Assembly: GCF_049650445.1 (NCBI RefSeq)
Contig: NZ_JBASAD010000001.1
Coordinates: 39,012-103,011 of the forward strand
Direction of reading: 5' to 3'
Source of the DNA: Castellaniella sp049650445
Lineage (GTDB): Bacteria > Pseudomonadota > Gammaproteobacteria > Burkholderiales > Burkholderiaceae_B
DNA: 64,000 nt
Made by a program: the position numbers and the translations under genes. Below, one piece after another: positions 45,817-54,861 of this stretch; the first letter of the stretch is position 1; each line of letters starts with the position of its first letter. The notes beneath the pieces were generated by a model that saw only the letters and a program-made list of their open reading frames with translations, did no database searches and had not been told where the DNA came from.

Positions 45817-46587
45817 TCAGTGACCGACGAATACGGGCTGGCGTTTTCCCAGGAACGCCCCCACGCCCTCGGTGGCATCCTTCGTCTGTGTCACTGCGGC
45901 GAACAGCTCGGCTTCCAGCTCGAGACCTGAGGCCAGTGCCATGTCAAAGCCTTGCAGCACCGCGTCGCGTGCCAGGGCAAAGGCGGCGGGTGGCGGATTG
46001 CCGAGCGCGGACGCGAAATCGCTCCCCAGCGCAACTGGATCATCGCCCTCCGCCACGGCGTTGACCAGGCCGAGGCGGACAGCTTCTTCGGCTCGAACGG
46101 CTCTTCCCGTGGTGATCATTTCGAGGGCACGGGCGGGACCGATCAACCGGCTCAGCCGCTGCGTACCGCCGTAGCCCGGAATCAGCCCCAGCCGGATCTC
46201 GGGCAGCGCCAGGCGGGCGGCCGGGGTCGCCACCCTGAACGTGCAGGCCAGAGCCAGCTCAAGCCCGCCACCGAAAGCCACCCCCGATATCACGGCGATC
46301 GATGGCATGCGCAACGCATCGAGCCTGGCGAAGGTCCGCTGTCCCAAGCGGGCGAACGCCCGCTGCGCATCGGCATCCCGGCCCAGGATTCCCGTGACGT
46401 CCGCGCCGGCGCAGAAAGCCTTGCCTCCCGCGCCCACCACGATCAGGACGGAAGCATCGCTGTCGCCCGCCTCATCGATCAGCGCGCCGATCGAATGGAT
46501 CATCTCCGCATTCAGCGCGTTCATGGCTTCGGGGCGGTTCAAAGTGATCACGGCCGCGCCATCCCGGTACGTCAATGTGACGCTCAT
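45817..46587 (-). CDS. Enoyl-CoA hydratase
   Basis: A 256-residue crotonase with both catalytic glutamates, in GGGLELALAC and LPEIRLGLIPGYGGTQRL, so a true hydratase, unlike the crotonase at 33672. It would hydrate an unsaturated thioester to the 3-hydroxy (or 2-hydroxy alicyclic) compound, comparable to BadK. I start at the ATG after GCAGGAAA; an ATG ten codons upstream is less likely. Confidence 0.9.
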   Translation of the reverse strand: MSVTLTYRDGAAVITLNRPEAMNALNAEMIHSIGALIDEAGDSDASVLIVVGAGGKAFCAGADVTGILGRDADAQRAFARLGQRTFARLDALRMPSIAVISGVAFGGGLELALACTFRVATPAARLALPEIRLGLIPGYGGTQRLSRLIGPARALEMITTGRAVRAEEAVRLGLVNAVAEGDDPVALGSDFASALGNPPPAAFALARDAVLQGFDMALASGLELEAELFAAVTQTKDATEGVGAFLGKRQPVFVGH

Positions 46588-46613
46588 GGTGTTTTCCTGC
46601 AAGGTGTAGCCCA

Positions 46614-47075
46614 TCATTCAGAGGGCCGGGTTGAAGAAGAATGCGCGGGGTGATGGCCGTGCCCGCCCGCTCCCAGGTCGCCGTCGCCAGGCGAGAGATC
46701 CAGCATATCGACCAGAAGTTCCTGGCGCGGGCCGGAAATATGCATGGAGAACGCCCATTTCCCGTACATGTCCAGCTTGATCGAAAATGCGTACACGCCT
46801 GGCGCCTGAGTCTCCCGGGCCGCAACGGGCGCAATGTTATGCGCCATGGGCATCGAAGGCATGCCCGCCTTGACCTGGACGGCAAGACCGCCCACGACCT
46901 CGTTCGAGGCCGCGTCGGCAATCCGGACCGTGCATGCGTAGTCAAGTTTCTGGTTGGTTTCCACGCAGTTCACCCGGCCGGCAAGGCCGGCGGCCTGCGC
47001 GGCGGCAGGCGGCACGGCCAAGGGCACGCCAAGCAGGACCGTCGAGAAAAAAATGGGGCGCAACATCATGATCAT
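46614..47075 (-). CDS. Secreted FixH/YtkA-like small protein with His-rich tail
   Basis: A 153-residue exported protein. The signal peptide runs to about PPAAAQA. The core VQVKAGMPSMPMAHNIAP ... GVYAFSIKLDMYGKWAFSM fits the YtkA/FixH-like beta-sandwich fold. The C-terminus has GGHGHHPAH, a possible metal-binding stretch. GAGGAG precedes the ATG at 47075. It is embedded between livF and the enoyl-CoA hydratase; a role in this pathway is not evident. Such proteins are often linked to copper or oxidase maturation. Confidence 0.7.
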   Translation of the reverse strand: MIMMLRPIFFSTVLLGVPLAVPPAAAQAAGLAGRVNCVETNQKLDYACTVRIADAASNEVVGGLAVQVKAGMPSMPMAHNIAPVAARETQAPGVYAFSIKLDMYGKWAFSMHISGPRQELLVDMLDLSPGDGDLGAGGHGHHPAHSSSTRPSE

Positions 47076-47085
47076 GCTATCTCCT

Positions 47086-47805
47086 CTATGTAATTCGCCG
47101 GCTCGCGCCAAGCAGGACTTCGTTGAAAAACGGTTCATCGATCAAGACGCCGCCATGCCCGGAAAGGACGATCCGGCCTCGATCGATGACGTGCACCGTG
47201 TCGGCAATTTCCAGGACGCGGTGCACATTCTGGTCCACCAGCAGCACAGCCAGACCATCGGCCAACAATTGAACGATCAGCGCAAACATCCTGGCGGTCG
47301 CAAGCGGCGACAGGCCGAGCGTCGGTTCATCCAGGATCAGCAATCGCGGATCCGCCATCAGCCCGCGCCCCACGGCCAGAAGCTGCTGCTGCCCTCCGGA
47401 CAGAGACGAGGCTGGCTCATCCAGGCGGGGAGCCAGCTCGGGCAGATAATCCAGCACCGCCTCGCGCCGCCTGCGGATGTGTGCCTTGCTCATGCGCGCA
47501 GGCGCGGCGACCATCAGGTTCTCTCCGACCGTCAGACGCATGAAGATCAGTCGATTTTCGGGGACATGGGCAATGCCCAGATCCAGCACTGCATGCGACG
47601 ACCATGTCTCGATGCGCCGACCCAGGAAGCTGATCTGCCCCCCGACCGGCCGCTTCATCCCGGAAATGGCTTCGAGGACCGAGGATTTTCCAGCGCCATT
47701 CGGTCCCAGCAGCCCGATGGCGGCGCCTGCCGGGACCTCGAAACTGACCTCACGGACCGCCTCGAGCGCGCCGTGTCTCACGGCCAGGCCGCGCACCTCA
47801 AGCAT
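47086..47805 (-). CDS. livF: ABC transporter ATPase LivF (second LIV system)
   Basis: A 239-residue LivF-type ATPase with Walker A GPNGAGKSS, signature LSGGQQQLLAVGRGL, Walker B LLILDEPTLGL and the LVDQN switch. Its start overlaps the livG stop by 8 bases. It belongs to a livHMGF set without its own binding protein, downstream of a complete livJHMGF set. Confidence 0.9.
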   Translation of the reverse strand: MLEVRGLAVRHGALEAVREVSFEVPAGAAIGLLGPNGAGKSSVLEAISGMKRPVGGQISFLGRRIETWSSHAVLDLGIAHVPENRLIFMRLTVGENLMVAAPARMSKAHIRRRREAVLDYLPELAPRLDEPASSLSGGQQQLLAVGRGLMADPRLLILDEPTLGLSPLATARMFALIVQLLADGLAVLLVDQNVHRVLEIADTVHVIDRGRIVLSGHGGVLIDEPFFNEVLLGASRRIT

Positions 47806-48502
47806 GGACGGGTCCCCGGTCGCCAAAATACACGGCCCGCACGAGCGCGTCGTCGCACAGCGCGGCCACTGGCCCCTGGGCAATCTTCCGGCCCATGTGC
47901 AGGACAGCCATCTCCGGACACAGCGCCGCGATCAGGTTGATCTTGTGTTCGATGATGACCACCGTCCGCCCCGGCAAGGCAATGCGCGCCAGCATCTCGA
48001 TCATCGCGTCGGTTTCAGCCGCAGTCAGGGTTCCCGAAGGCTCGTCCAGCAGCAAGGCGCGGGGACGCAGCGCCAGGGCGCGCGCCAGATCGAGCCGCCG
48101 CCTCTGCGCGAACCCCAGGGTCGACGCCATCGCATGACGCTGGTCGAGCAGGCCCACGTCTTCGAGCAGCGCCTCGGCCGCAGAGCGCGCGCCGTTCCCC
48201 ACCGCACGCACATTGTCCAGGACGGTGAGCCTGCCAAATATCCGGGTGTTCTGAACCGTGCGCGCCACGCCGGCCGCCACAATCTGCGGCGGCCGCCATG
48301 AGGTCGCGTCTGCCCCGTCGATCAGCAGGCGGCCGCCGCTCAAAGGATAGATACCGCTCAGGACATTGATCAGGCTCGACTTGCCGGAACCGTTGGGTCC
48401 GACCAGCCCCAGCACTTGCCCGCTTCGGACCTCCAGGTCGATTCCGTCCAGTACCGCATGCCCATCGAAATGCAGGCTGGCCCGTTCCAGAGCAAGTTTC
48501 AT
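47798..48502 (-). CDS. livG: ABC transporter ATPase LivG (second LIV system)
   Basis: A 234-residue LivG-type ATPase with Walker A GPNGSGKSS and Walker B ALLLDEPSGTLT. The signature region reads LGFAQRRRLDLARAL in place of LSxGQ, a diverged form. It starts at the ATG overlapping the livM stop as ATGA. Confidence 0.88.
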   Translation of the reverse strand: MKLALERASLHFDGHAVLDGIDLEVRSGQVLGLVGPNGSGKSSLINVLSGIYPLSGGRLLIDGADATSWRPPQIVAAGVARTVQNTRIFGRLTVLDNVRAVGNGARSAAEALLEDVGLLDQRHAMASTLGFAQRRRLDLARALALRPRALLLDEPSGTLTAAETDAMIEMLARIALPGRTVVIIEHKINLIAALCPEMAVLHMGRKIAQGPVAALCDDALVRAVYFGDRGPVHA

Positions 48503-49395
48503 CGCGCGCCCCTGAACAGCCGCCCGAGGCGATGGACCGCCGTTTCGTCCAGTAGACCGCGTGGACGCATGACCAGCAGCAGGACCACCAAGCCGCCGAA
48601 CAGAACCATCCGATACTGCGACAGGCTTTGAAAAGATTCCAGAAACCCGATATCGAGGCATACCCCCAGCAAAGGGCCGAATGCAGTGCCCAGGCCGCCG
48701 ATCAGGCCATAGGCCAACGCATGCACGCCCAGCATCACGCCAAAGACGCCGGGTTCGACGTACGTCACGGAATGAATGAAGAAGCCGCCCGCACAAGCAG
48801 CCAGCGCGCCGGCCCCCGCCGAGACGGCCAGCCGATATCGGGTCACATCGATGCCATTGAGAGCGGCCAGCACATCGTCCTCTCCGATCATCCGCAGTCT
48901 GACACCGAAGCGGCTGCGTTCCAGACCGGCAAAGGCGGCCAGCACGAACCCGACCAGCGCCCAGATCACCAGCAGAGTGTCCAGCGGGGTGATCCCGTTG
49001 TCGAACGCATAGCGCACATCCCGAAAACCGTGCTCGCCCTCCGGGCCTACCAGACGGCCGCCAATTTCGCGCTGGTAGTGAAACAATTCAAACAGAATGC
49101 GCACGATTTCCGCAAAAGCCAGGGTCGCGATGGAAAAATAGAACCCCCGCAAACGCAGCGTGGGAATCGCGATCGCGAACTGAGTCGCCGCGCCGAGCAG
49201 CGCGGCAAACAGGAGCGCCGGCAAGAGCGGCCAGCCCCACAGGGCGGTCGCAATCCCGGCCGCATAGGCGCCGATACCGAAAAACGCCTGCTGGCCGAAC
49301 GAAACCTCGCCCACCAGCAACAGCAGGTAGGCGGAAAGCGCCAGGAGCGTCATCATCCCGATGTTGGAAACGACCCCGATCGTAAAAGCATCCAC
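48499..49395 (-). CDS. livM: ABC transporter permease LivM (second LIV system)
   Basis: About 298 residues with multiple membrane helices, containing LVGEVSFGQQAFFGIGAY and RLRGFYFSIATLAFAEIVR, both LivM hallmarks, and ending VMRPRGLLDE. The GTG at 49395 after AGGAGG is preferred; an upstream start would overlap livH. Confidence 0.85.
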   Translation of the reverse strand: MDAFTIGVVSNIGMMTLLALSAYLLLLVGEVSFGQQAFFGIGAYAAGIATALWGWPLLPALLFAALLGAATQFAIAIPTLRLRGFYFSIATLAFAEIVRILFELFHYQREIGGRLVGPEGEHGFRDVRYAFDNGITPLDTLLVIWALVGFVLAAFAGLERSRFGVRLRMIGEDDVLAALNGIDVTRYRLAVSAGAGALAACAGGFFIHSVTYVEPGVFGVMLGVHALAYGLIGGLGTAFGPLLGVCLDIGFLESFQSLSQYRMVLFGGLVVLLLVMRPRGLLDETAVHRLGRLFRGAR

Positions 49396-49399
49396 AGCC

Positions 49400-50302
49400 T
49401 CAAAGCCTCCTGTGCGCCGCCGCATCGCGCAGGGCCCGCGTCTGGCCGAAGAGGCCTCCGGGCCGCAGAACGAGCAACAGAAAGAGCAGCAGATAGGCGG
49501 ACAGATCGCGGATCTGCGGCCCGAACAACCATAAGGCCTGCGCCTCGATCACACCCAGCAGCAGGCCTCCCGCCACGGCGCCCCGCAAGGAGCCAAACCC
49601 GCCCAGCATCGCCGCGACGAGCCCCTTGAACGTGGCCCACATGCCGAACATGCCGCTGACCTGCTGATCGGCGGACACGATCAGCCATCCGGCGATGCCA
49701 CCGACTGCCGAAGCCAGCACGCAGGCCAGAAAGAGCGTATGGCCCACGTTCCGACCGACGAACTTCGCGGCCCGGGGGTTCTCGGCGATCGCCCGCAAGC
49801 CCAGACCGAACCGGCTGCCATGCACCACCCACTCCAGAATCACCATGACCCCGACAGCGATGACCAGCATGAGCAGATGCTCGCTACGCAGCAGCACAGG
49901 GCCCAGGTGGATCACCGTGCCGTCCCCCAGGGCAGGCACGGGATAGGAATGCCTGGGCAGCACCAGCATTGCCACTTCCTCGAGCTGCATCCAGATCGCG
50001 AAGCTCGCCACCATCGAGGCCATGGCACCACCTCGGCGCATCGGCGCAAAGCAGGCGCGCTCGACGTAAATGCCGGCGACGACCGCCCCGCACACCGCCA
50101 CGACGGCCGCCACACCCCACCCCGCCTGCCACCGGAGGTGGGCATAGGCTCCGGCATACAGGCCGATCATGATCACGGCGCCGTAGGCGAGGTTGAGCTT
50201 GCCCAACACCCCGAACATCAGCGTGAAGCCAAGCGCGATCAAGGCATACGCCGCGCCATTGGCCAGACCCTCGACCGTGTTCTGCAGCAGGTCAACCAGC
50301 AT
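49400..50302 (-). CDS. livH: ABC transporter permease LivH (second LIV system)
   Basis: A 300-residue permease with ALIALGFTLMFGVLGKLNLA and the late GLVAAMLGGFGSLRGAVAGG region typical of LivH. AAGGAG lies 10 bases before the ATG at 50302 and 4 before a GTG at 50308. The gene follows livF of the first set by 66 bp, so one long transcript is likely. Confidence 0.87.
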   Translation of the reverse strand: MLVDLLQNTVEGLANGAAYALIALGFTLMFGVLGKLNLAYGAVIMIGLYAGAYAHLRWQAGWGVAAVVAVCGAVVAGIYVERACFAPMRRGGAMASMVASFAIWMQLEEVAMLVLPRHSYPVPALGDGTVIHLGPVLLRSEHLLMLVIAVGVMVILEWVVHGSRFGLGLRAIAENPRAAKFVGRNVGHTLFLACVLASAVGGIAGWLIVSADQQVSGMFGMWATFKGLVAAMLGGFGSLRGAVAGGLLLGVIEAQALWLFGPQIRDLSAYLLLFLLLVLRPGGLFGQTRALRDAAAHRRL

Positions 50303-50368
50303 GTGCACGCAACTCCTTGCAAAATCCGGGGGCCCTGGCGCACCATCAGGCACCGCCCGGCTGGTGCA

Positions 50369-51088
50369 CTAACGACGATCGCCCAGATAGGCGCGCCGGA
50401 TCACCTCGTCTTCTGCCAGGGCCTGCGCATCGCCATCGAATGCAATGCGGCCGTGATCCATCAGGTAGAAATGGTCGGCGACCCGCAACGCCATGTGCAC
50501 ATTCTGCTCGACCAGAAAAATCGACACCCCGTCCTTCTTGAGTTCGGCGATGACCTCGAAGATTTCTTGAACCACCAGCGGAGCCAGCCCGACGGACGGC
50601 TCATCCATCAAGAGCAGCGAAGGGTTGGACATGAGCGCCCGCGCAATGGCCAGCATCTGCTGTTCTCCCCCCGAGAGCGTGCCCGCCTGCTGTCCCGCAC
50701 GCTCTCGCAAACGCGGGAACCGGTCGAGCAATCTTTCGCGATCTTCCCGCACCTTGACGCGATCCGTGCGCGTGATGGCCCCGGCGTCCAGGTTCTCCAG
50801 CACCGTCATGTCCTTGAACACCAGCCGGTTTTCCGGCACCAGCGCCAGACCGGATTTGACGATCGTGCTGGGGGAGACGCCGGCGATCCGCTTGCCCATG
50901 AATGCGATGTCGCCCGACTGAGGCTTGAGCAAGCCCGTCACGGTCATCATCAGGGTGGTCTTTCCGGCGCCATTGGGCCCCAGCAGGCACGTCACCCGTC
51001 CCGCCTCCACGCGCAGGGACACGCCCCGCAGCGCCTGAATCCGCCCATAGCACGTCACGACGTCGGAGACTTCCAATAGGGTGCTCAT
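50369..51088 (-). CDS. livF: ABC transporter ATPase LivF (first LIV system)
   Basis: A 239-residue ATPase: Walker A GPNGAGKTT, signature LSGGEQQMLAIARAL, Walker B LLLMDEPSVGLAP, switch LVEQNVH. It overlaps livG by 4 bases. Standard partner in the livJHMGF set at 50369-54861. Confidence 0.92.
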   Translation of the reverse strand: MSTLLEVSDVVTCYGRIQALRGVSLRVEAGRVTCLLGPNGAGKTTLMMTVTGLLKPQSGDIAFMGKRIAGVSPSTIVKSGLALVPENRLVFKDMTVLENLDAGAITRTDRVKVREDRERLLDRFPRLRERAGQQAGTLSGGEQQMLAIARALMSNPSLLLMDEPSVGLAPLVVQEIFEVIAELKKDGVSIFLVEQNVHMALRVADHFYLMDHGRIAFDGDAQALAEDEVIRRAYLGDRR

Positions 51089-51831
51089 GCCGCAACTCCC
51101 AGATAAGCTTCCTGCACCACAGGGTCGGACTGGATTTCCTGGGCCAGTCCCTGAGCGATACGGCGCCCGAAGTTCAGCACCGTGATTCGATCGCTGACCG
51201 ACATCACCAGATCCATGTGATGCTCGATCAGCAGGACCGTCACGTTGCGCCGCTTCAGTTCCCGGATGCGCGCCTCGAGGTCGGCCACTTCCTCCGGATT
51301 CATCCCGGCGGCCGGCTCATCCATGAGGATCAGCTTCGGCCTGCCCGCAATCGCCCGGGCGAGCTCCAGGCGCCGCTGCTCACCAAAGGACAGATTGGAA
51401 GCCGCGACATCCTGTTTGTGCAGCAGGGACGACATCTCGAGGATTTCGTCGATTTCTTCCCGCGCAGCCGCCTCGCCGCCCATCCAGCGGCGCAGAAAAC
51501 CGCCGGAGTTGCCGCCGTCCCGCTGCGCGATCCAGAGGTTCTGCCACACCGTGAGCTTGCCGAACAGACGAATGTTCTGGAACGTCCGGCTGATACCGGC
51601 GGCCGTGCGGCGATGCAGGGGCAGTCCGGTGATGTCCTGCCCCAGGAACTCGATCTTGCCCGAGGATGGCAGAAACAGGCCGGACACGAGATTGACCGTC
51701 GTGCTTTTGCCCGAACCGTTGGGGCCGATCAGGCCATGGATTTCGCCTTCCTCGACATCGAAGGTCAGGCCGTCGAGCGCCTGAATGCCTCCGAAGTTCT
51801 TGCTGAGCGAACTGACTTTGAGCATCCTCAC
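51085..51831 (-). CDS. livG: ABC transporter ATPase LivG (first LIV system)
   Basis: A 248-residue ATPase: Walker A GPNGSGKST, signature LSFGEQRRLELARAI, Walker B LILMDEPAAGMNPEE, and H-loop LLIEHHMDLVMSV. All motifs are intact. It overlaps livM and livF by 4 bases each, showing tight coupling. Confidence 0.92.
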   Translation of the reverse strand: MRMLKVSSLSKNFGGIQALDGLTFDVEEGEIHGLIGPNGSGKSTTVNLVSGLFLPSSGKIEFLGQDITGLPLHRRTAAGISRTFQNIRLFGKLTVWQNLWIAQRDGGNSGGFLRRWMGGEAAAREEIDEILEMSSLLHKQDVAASNLSFGEQRRLELARAIAGRPKLILMDEPAAGMNPEEVADLEARIRELKRRNVTVLLIEHHMDLVMSVSDRITVLNFGRRIAQGLAQEIQSDPVVQEAYLGVAA

Positions 51832-52727
51832 GCTTCCTTTTTACGTACCGCGCCGAACCGCAGCCAACCCGGGCGGCCATTCAGAAAACCATCCGGCCTG
51901 AAATTCATGGTCAAGATGATGAACAGACCAAACACGAAACTGCGCCAATCCCCCATGAACCGCAGGCCCTCGACGAGCACGCCCTGAATGAAAATGGCGG
52001 CGAGCACCGTGCCGAAGACACTGGACAGGCCCCCGATGATGGGATACGACAGGGCAAACGCCGCGAGCACGATGCCAAATTGCGCATGCTCGACGTGGGT
52101 CGTGTAATGCGCGAAGATCCCCCCGCTCAACCCAGCCAGCGCGCCGCTCACGGTCATGGCCAGCACCTTGATCGCCATCACGTTGATACCGGCCGCCTGC
52201 GCCGCGAGTTCGTCCTCGCCCACCGCACGCAACACCACGCCGATTCTGGAGCGGTCCAGCCACCAGAGCATCGCCAGCACCAACAGGACGAATGCCCAGA
52301 TGAACATCATCACTTCAAAGACGCTCCAGCCATTGAGGGAGAAATAGCGGATTTGCGAGAACCCCTCGCCGCCAGCCGGGCCAAGTTCCACGCCATCGAC
52401 CGACACCCGGAACTTGAAGTTGAAAAGGACGATCCGGACGACCTCGCTGAAGGCGATCGTCGCGACCACCAGCATCAAGCCCTTGACCCGCAACGCGGGA
52501 AATCCGATCAGAAAGGCGACGAAGCCGGAAACGGCCGCCGCCGCGAGCAGGGCGGGCACCAGCGGCCAGCCCCATAAAGTCGTCAACATCCCCGCAAGGT
52601 AGGCGCCGATGCCGAAGAAGGCGGCCTGGGCGAGGCTGACCTGTCCGGTCAGCAGAATCCAGTAGGACGACAAACCCAGCAACGCATGGATGCCGATGAT
52701 CTGAATGAGTCCGTAGTAAAAATCCAT
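51828..52727 (-). CDS. livM: ABC transporter permease LivM (first LIV system)
   Basis: A 299-residue membrane protein with LLTGQVSLAQAAFFGIGAYLAG and RVKGLMLVVATIAFSEVVR, LivM-type. GAGGAGAACGGC precedes the ATG at 52727. It lies 10 bp after livH. Confidence 0.9.
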   Translation of the reverse strand: MDFYYGLIQIIGIHALLGLSSYWILLTGQVSLAQAAFFGIGAYLAGMLTTLWGWPLVPALLAAAAVSGFVAFLIGFPALRVKGLMLVVATIAFSEVVRIVLFNFKFRVSVDGVELGPAGGEGFSQIRYFSLNGWSVFEVMMFIWAFVLLVLAMLWWLDRSRIGVVLRAVGEDELAAQAAGINVMAIKVLAMTVSGALAGLSGGIFAHYTTHVEHAQFGIVLAAFALSYPIIGGLSSVFGTVLAAIFIQGVLVEGLRFMGDWRSFVFGLFIILTMNFRPDGFLNGRPGWLRFGAVRKKEA

Positions 52728-52737
52728 GCCGTTCTCC

Positions 52738-53625
52738 TCAATCACGCGCCGAAACGGAACCGAACAGCCCGTTGGGCCGCAGCACCAGAAATGCGAACAA
52801 CACCAGCATGACGTAGAGATCCCGCTCGGTGACCCCGCGTAGAGACTGGAACAGATTCTCGAGGCCACCCACCGCAAGCCCGGCGATGATGGCGCCCGGT
52901 ACGCTGCCCAGACCGCCGATGACCGTGACGATCAGACCTTTCACCGTCAAAGGCAGCGCCAGCAAGGGTGAAAGCGCGCCCACGGCCGAACCGATCATCG
53001 CGCCGGCGACCCCGCCCAGCAGCCCCGTGATCACGAACAACTGCCCGTTGACCAGGGTGATGTCGATGCCGCAGAGCCTGGCAGCCACGGGCTGTTGCGC
53101 CACGGCCCGGGTGCCCAGGCCCAGCTTCGTGCGATGCAGCAGCCACAGCAACCCCGCCATGCAGGCGCATGCCGTCAGGAACACGGCGATCAGGTCGCCA
53201 CGGAAGAAGAACTCCCCCAACTGGAGCGAGCCTTCGACGAAGCTGGGATAGGCCACGGGTACGCCATGGGTAGCGTGGATGATCACCTCTTCGATGAACA
53301 GCAGCATGCCCAGCGTGGCCATCAGCATGGAAAGAGGATGCGCCGGTGAAATGAAGTGAAAACACGTGAAATACACCAGCAGGCCGATCAACCCGCCCGC
53401 CAGCGCAGCCAGCAGAAACACCACGAACACAGGCGCGGCGACTGAGTTCAGTACCATGATGCTGGCATAGGCGCCGCCGATCGAGGCGGCCGCATACGAC
53501 AGGTTGATCTTGTGCATCACCCCAAAAATGAGCGTGAACCCAAGCCCGATCAGCGCATAGGTGGCGCCGTACAGCACCCCGCTCGCCAGCGACTGGAATG
53601 TATCGATAAAGAAGAATGGGTCCAC
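52738..53625 (-). CDS. livH: ABC transporter permease LivH (first LIV system)
   Basis: A 295-residue permease with GATYALIGLGFTLIFGVMHK and GLIVTVIGGLGSVPGAIIAG, ending VLRPNGLFG: all LivH features. It follows the binding-protein gene by 36 bp. Confidence 0.9.
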   Translation of the reverse strand: MDPFFFIDTFQSLASGVLYGATYALIGLGFTLIFGVMHKINLSYAAASIGGAYASIMVLNSVAAPVFVVFLLAALAGGLIGLLVYFTCFHFISPAHPLSMLMATLGMLLFIEEVIIHATHGVPVAYPSFVEGSLQLGEFFFRGDLIAVFLTACACMAGLLWLLHRTKLGLGTRAVAQQPVAARLCGIDITLVNGQLFVITGLLGGVAGAMIGSAVGALSPLLALPLTVKGLIVTVIGGLGSVPGAIIAGLAVGGLENLFQSLRGVTERDLYVMLVLFAFLVLRPNGLFGSVSARD

Positions 53626-53661
53626 GCTTTGCTCCCTGGATCAATGATTCGAATATCCGGC

Positions 53662-54861
53662 CTATTTGGCGACGGCCGGGTTATGAACCATTTCCCAATG
53701 ATCGCCTCGAGCCTGGACGAAGACGAACGGCTTGATGGCTTCACGATCCGCCGTGCGCTTGACAGCACCCAGCAGACCACGCGTCTCGTCGAGCGCGGCC
53801 ATGCCCGCACGCATCTTCCGGCGATCTTCCTCGACCGTTTCGGGCTTGGCCATCACGCCTTGCGACTCGATGATGTCCTTCAGGTAGAACATGATTTCGT
53901 AAGAAGCCGCGCTGTGCAGGTCAGCGCTCCCGCCCTTGGCAGCGATCTGCTCCGCAGCGGTCCGGGCCTGGTTATTGATCGGCGCGAATCCGGTCGGAAT
54001 CAGCAAGCCCTGAGCTTGCTTGGCACAGCCTTTCAGGGTCTCGAGCGTCGACGAGCTGGTCAGCCCGATCAGAAGCTTGGGCTTGACCTGCTGACGCTCC
54101 ATCTCGCGCAGCACGCCGCAGGTGGTGATGGGGTGAGCGGAGATGGCCACGATATCCGGCTGCGCACGACGCATGTCACGCACCTGATTGGAAAAAGCCG
54201 TATCGTTCAACAGCCATTCGCTTGTGCCCAGGACGTTGAAACCGTTGGCCTCCGCCTGTCCTTTCATCGCGCCAAACGTGGCCTTGGAGTGCGCAAAATC
54301 GACCTCCACGCCGCCGTATAGGGTCTTGAGGTCGGGATACTGCTGCTTCACCCAGCCAAACAGCGACTTGTACATCTCGAGTTCGTTGGGCACATTTCTG
54401 AAGGACCATTCAGAAATGCCCGCCAGGCCGACCTTGGAAGCGACATCCGCAAAGATCGGGAACTGCAGCCCGCTGTCGCTGGCATCCCCCACTTTCTTCT
54501 GCAGAATGCCGAAGGCCGATTCGGCGACGTTCGAGCAGCTCGGGCCGACACCGATGATGGCGTCGGTCGCCGCGATTCTGCGGACGACCGAGATGCCTTC
54601 TTCGGCATTGCAGCGATCGTCGTAATAGGTCACCTTGATCTTGCCGGTGGCGCCATCCCCCAGCTTGACGCCGCCCGCGGCATTGATCGCATCAGCCGCG
54701 GCATTCAACGCCGCTTCGGCATTCATGCCGAACAGACGGATGGCGCCGGATTTGGCGCCAAAACCGGCCACGTCGACCGTCCGTTCCACACTGTACGCAG
54801 GTGCCGCGATGACCAAACCCGCCAAGGCGGCGGCCAGAATTTTCACACCATGAATATTCAT
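53662..54861 (-). CDS. Periplasmic binding protein LivJ-type
   Basis: A 399-residue solute-binding protein. The signal peptide ends near APAYS-VERT, and the mature part has the type I fold features YYDDRCNAEEGISVVRRI and GVGPSCSNVAES. It heads what looks like a 12-gene leftward operon: binding protein, two liv permease/ATPase sets, the YtkA-like gene, enoyl-CoA hydratase and acuI-like gene. The ligand is likely the acid degraded by the linked enzymes. Start ATG at 54861 after AGGAGCTTCCTGCA. Confidence 0.88.
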   Translation of the reverse strand: MNIHGVKILAAALAGLVIAAPAYSVERTVDVAGFGAKSGAIRLFGMNAEAALNAAADAINAAGGVKLGDGATGKIKVTYYDDRCNAEEGISVVRRIAATDAIIGVGPSCSNVAESAFGILQKKVGDASDSGLQFPIFADVASKVGLAGISEWSFRNVPNELEMYKSLFGWVKQQYPDLKTLYGGVEVDFAHSKATFGAMKGQAEANGFNVLGTSEWLLNDTAFSNQVRDMRRAQPDIVAISAHPITTCGVLREMERQQVKPKLLIGLTSSSTLETLKGCAKQAQGLLIPTGFAPINNQARTAAEQIAAKGGSADLHSAASYEIMFYLKDIIESQGVMAKPETVEEDRRKMRAGMAALDETRGLLGAVKRTADREAIKPFVFVQARGDHWEMVHNPAVAK

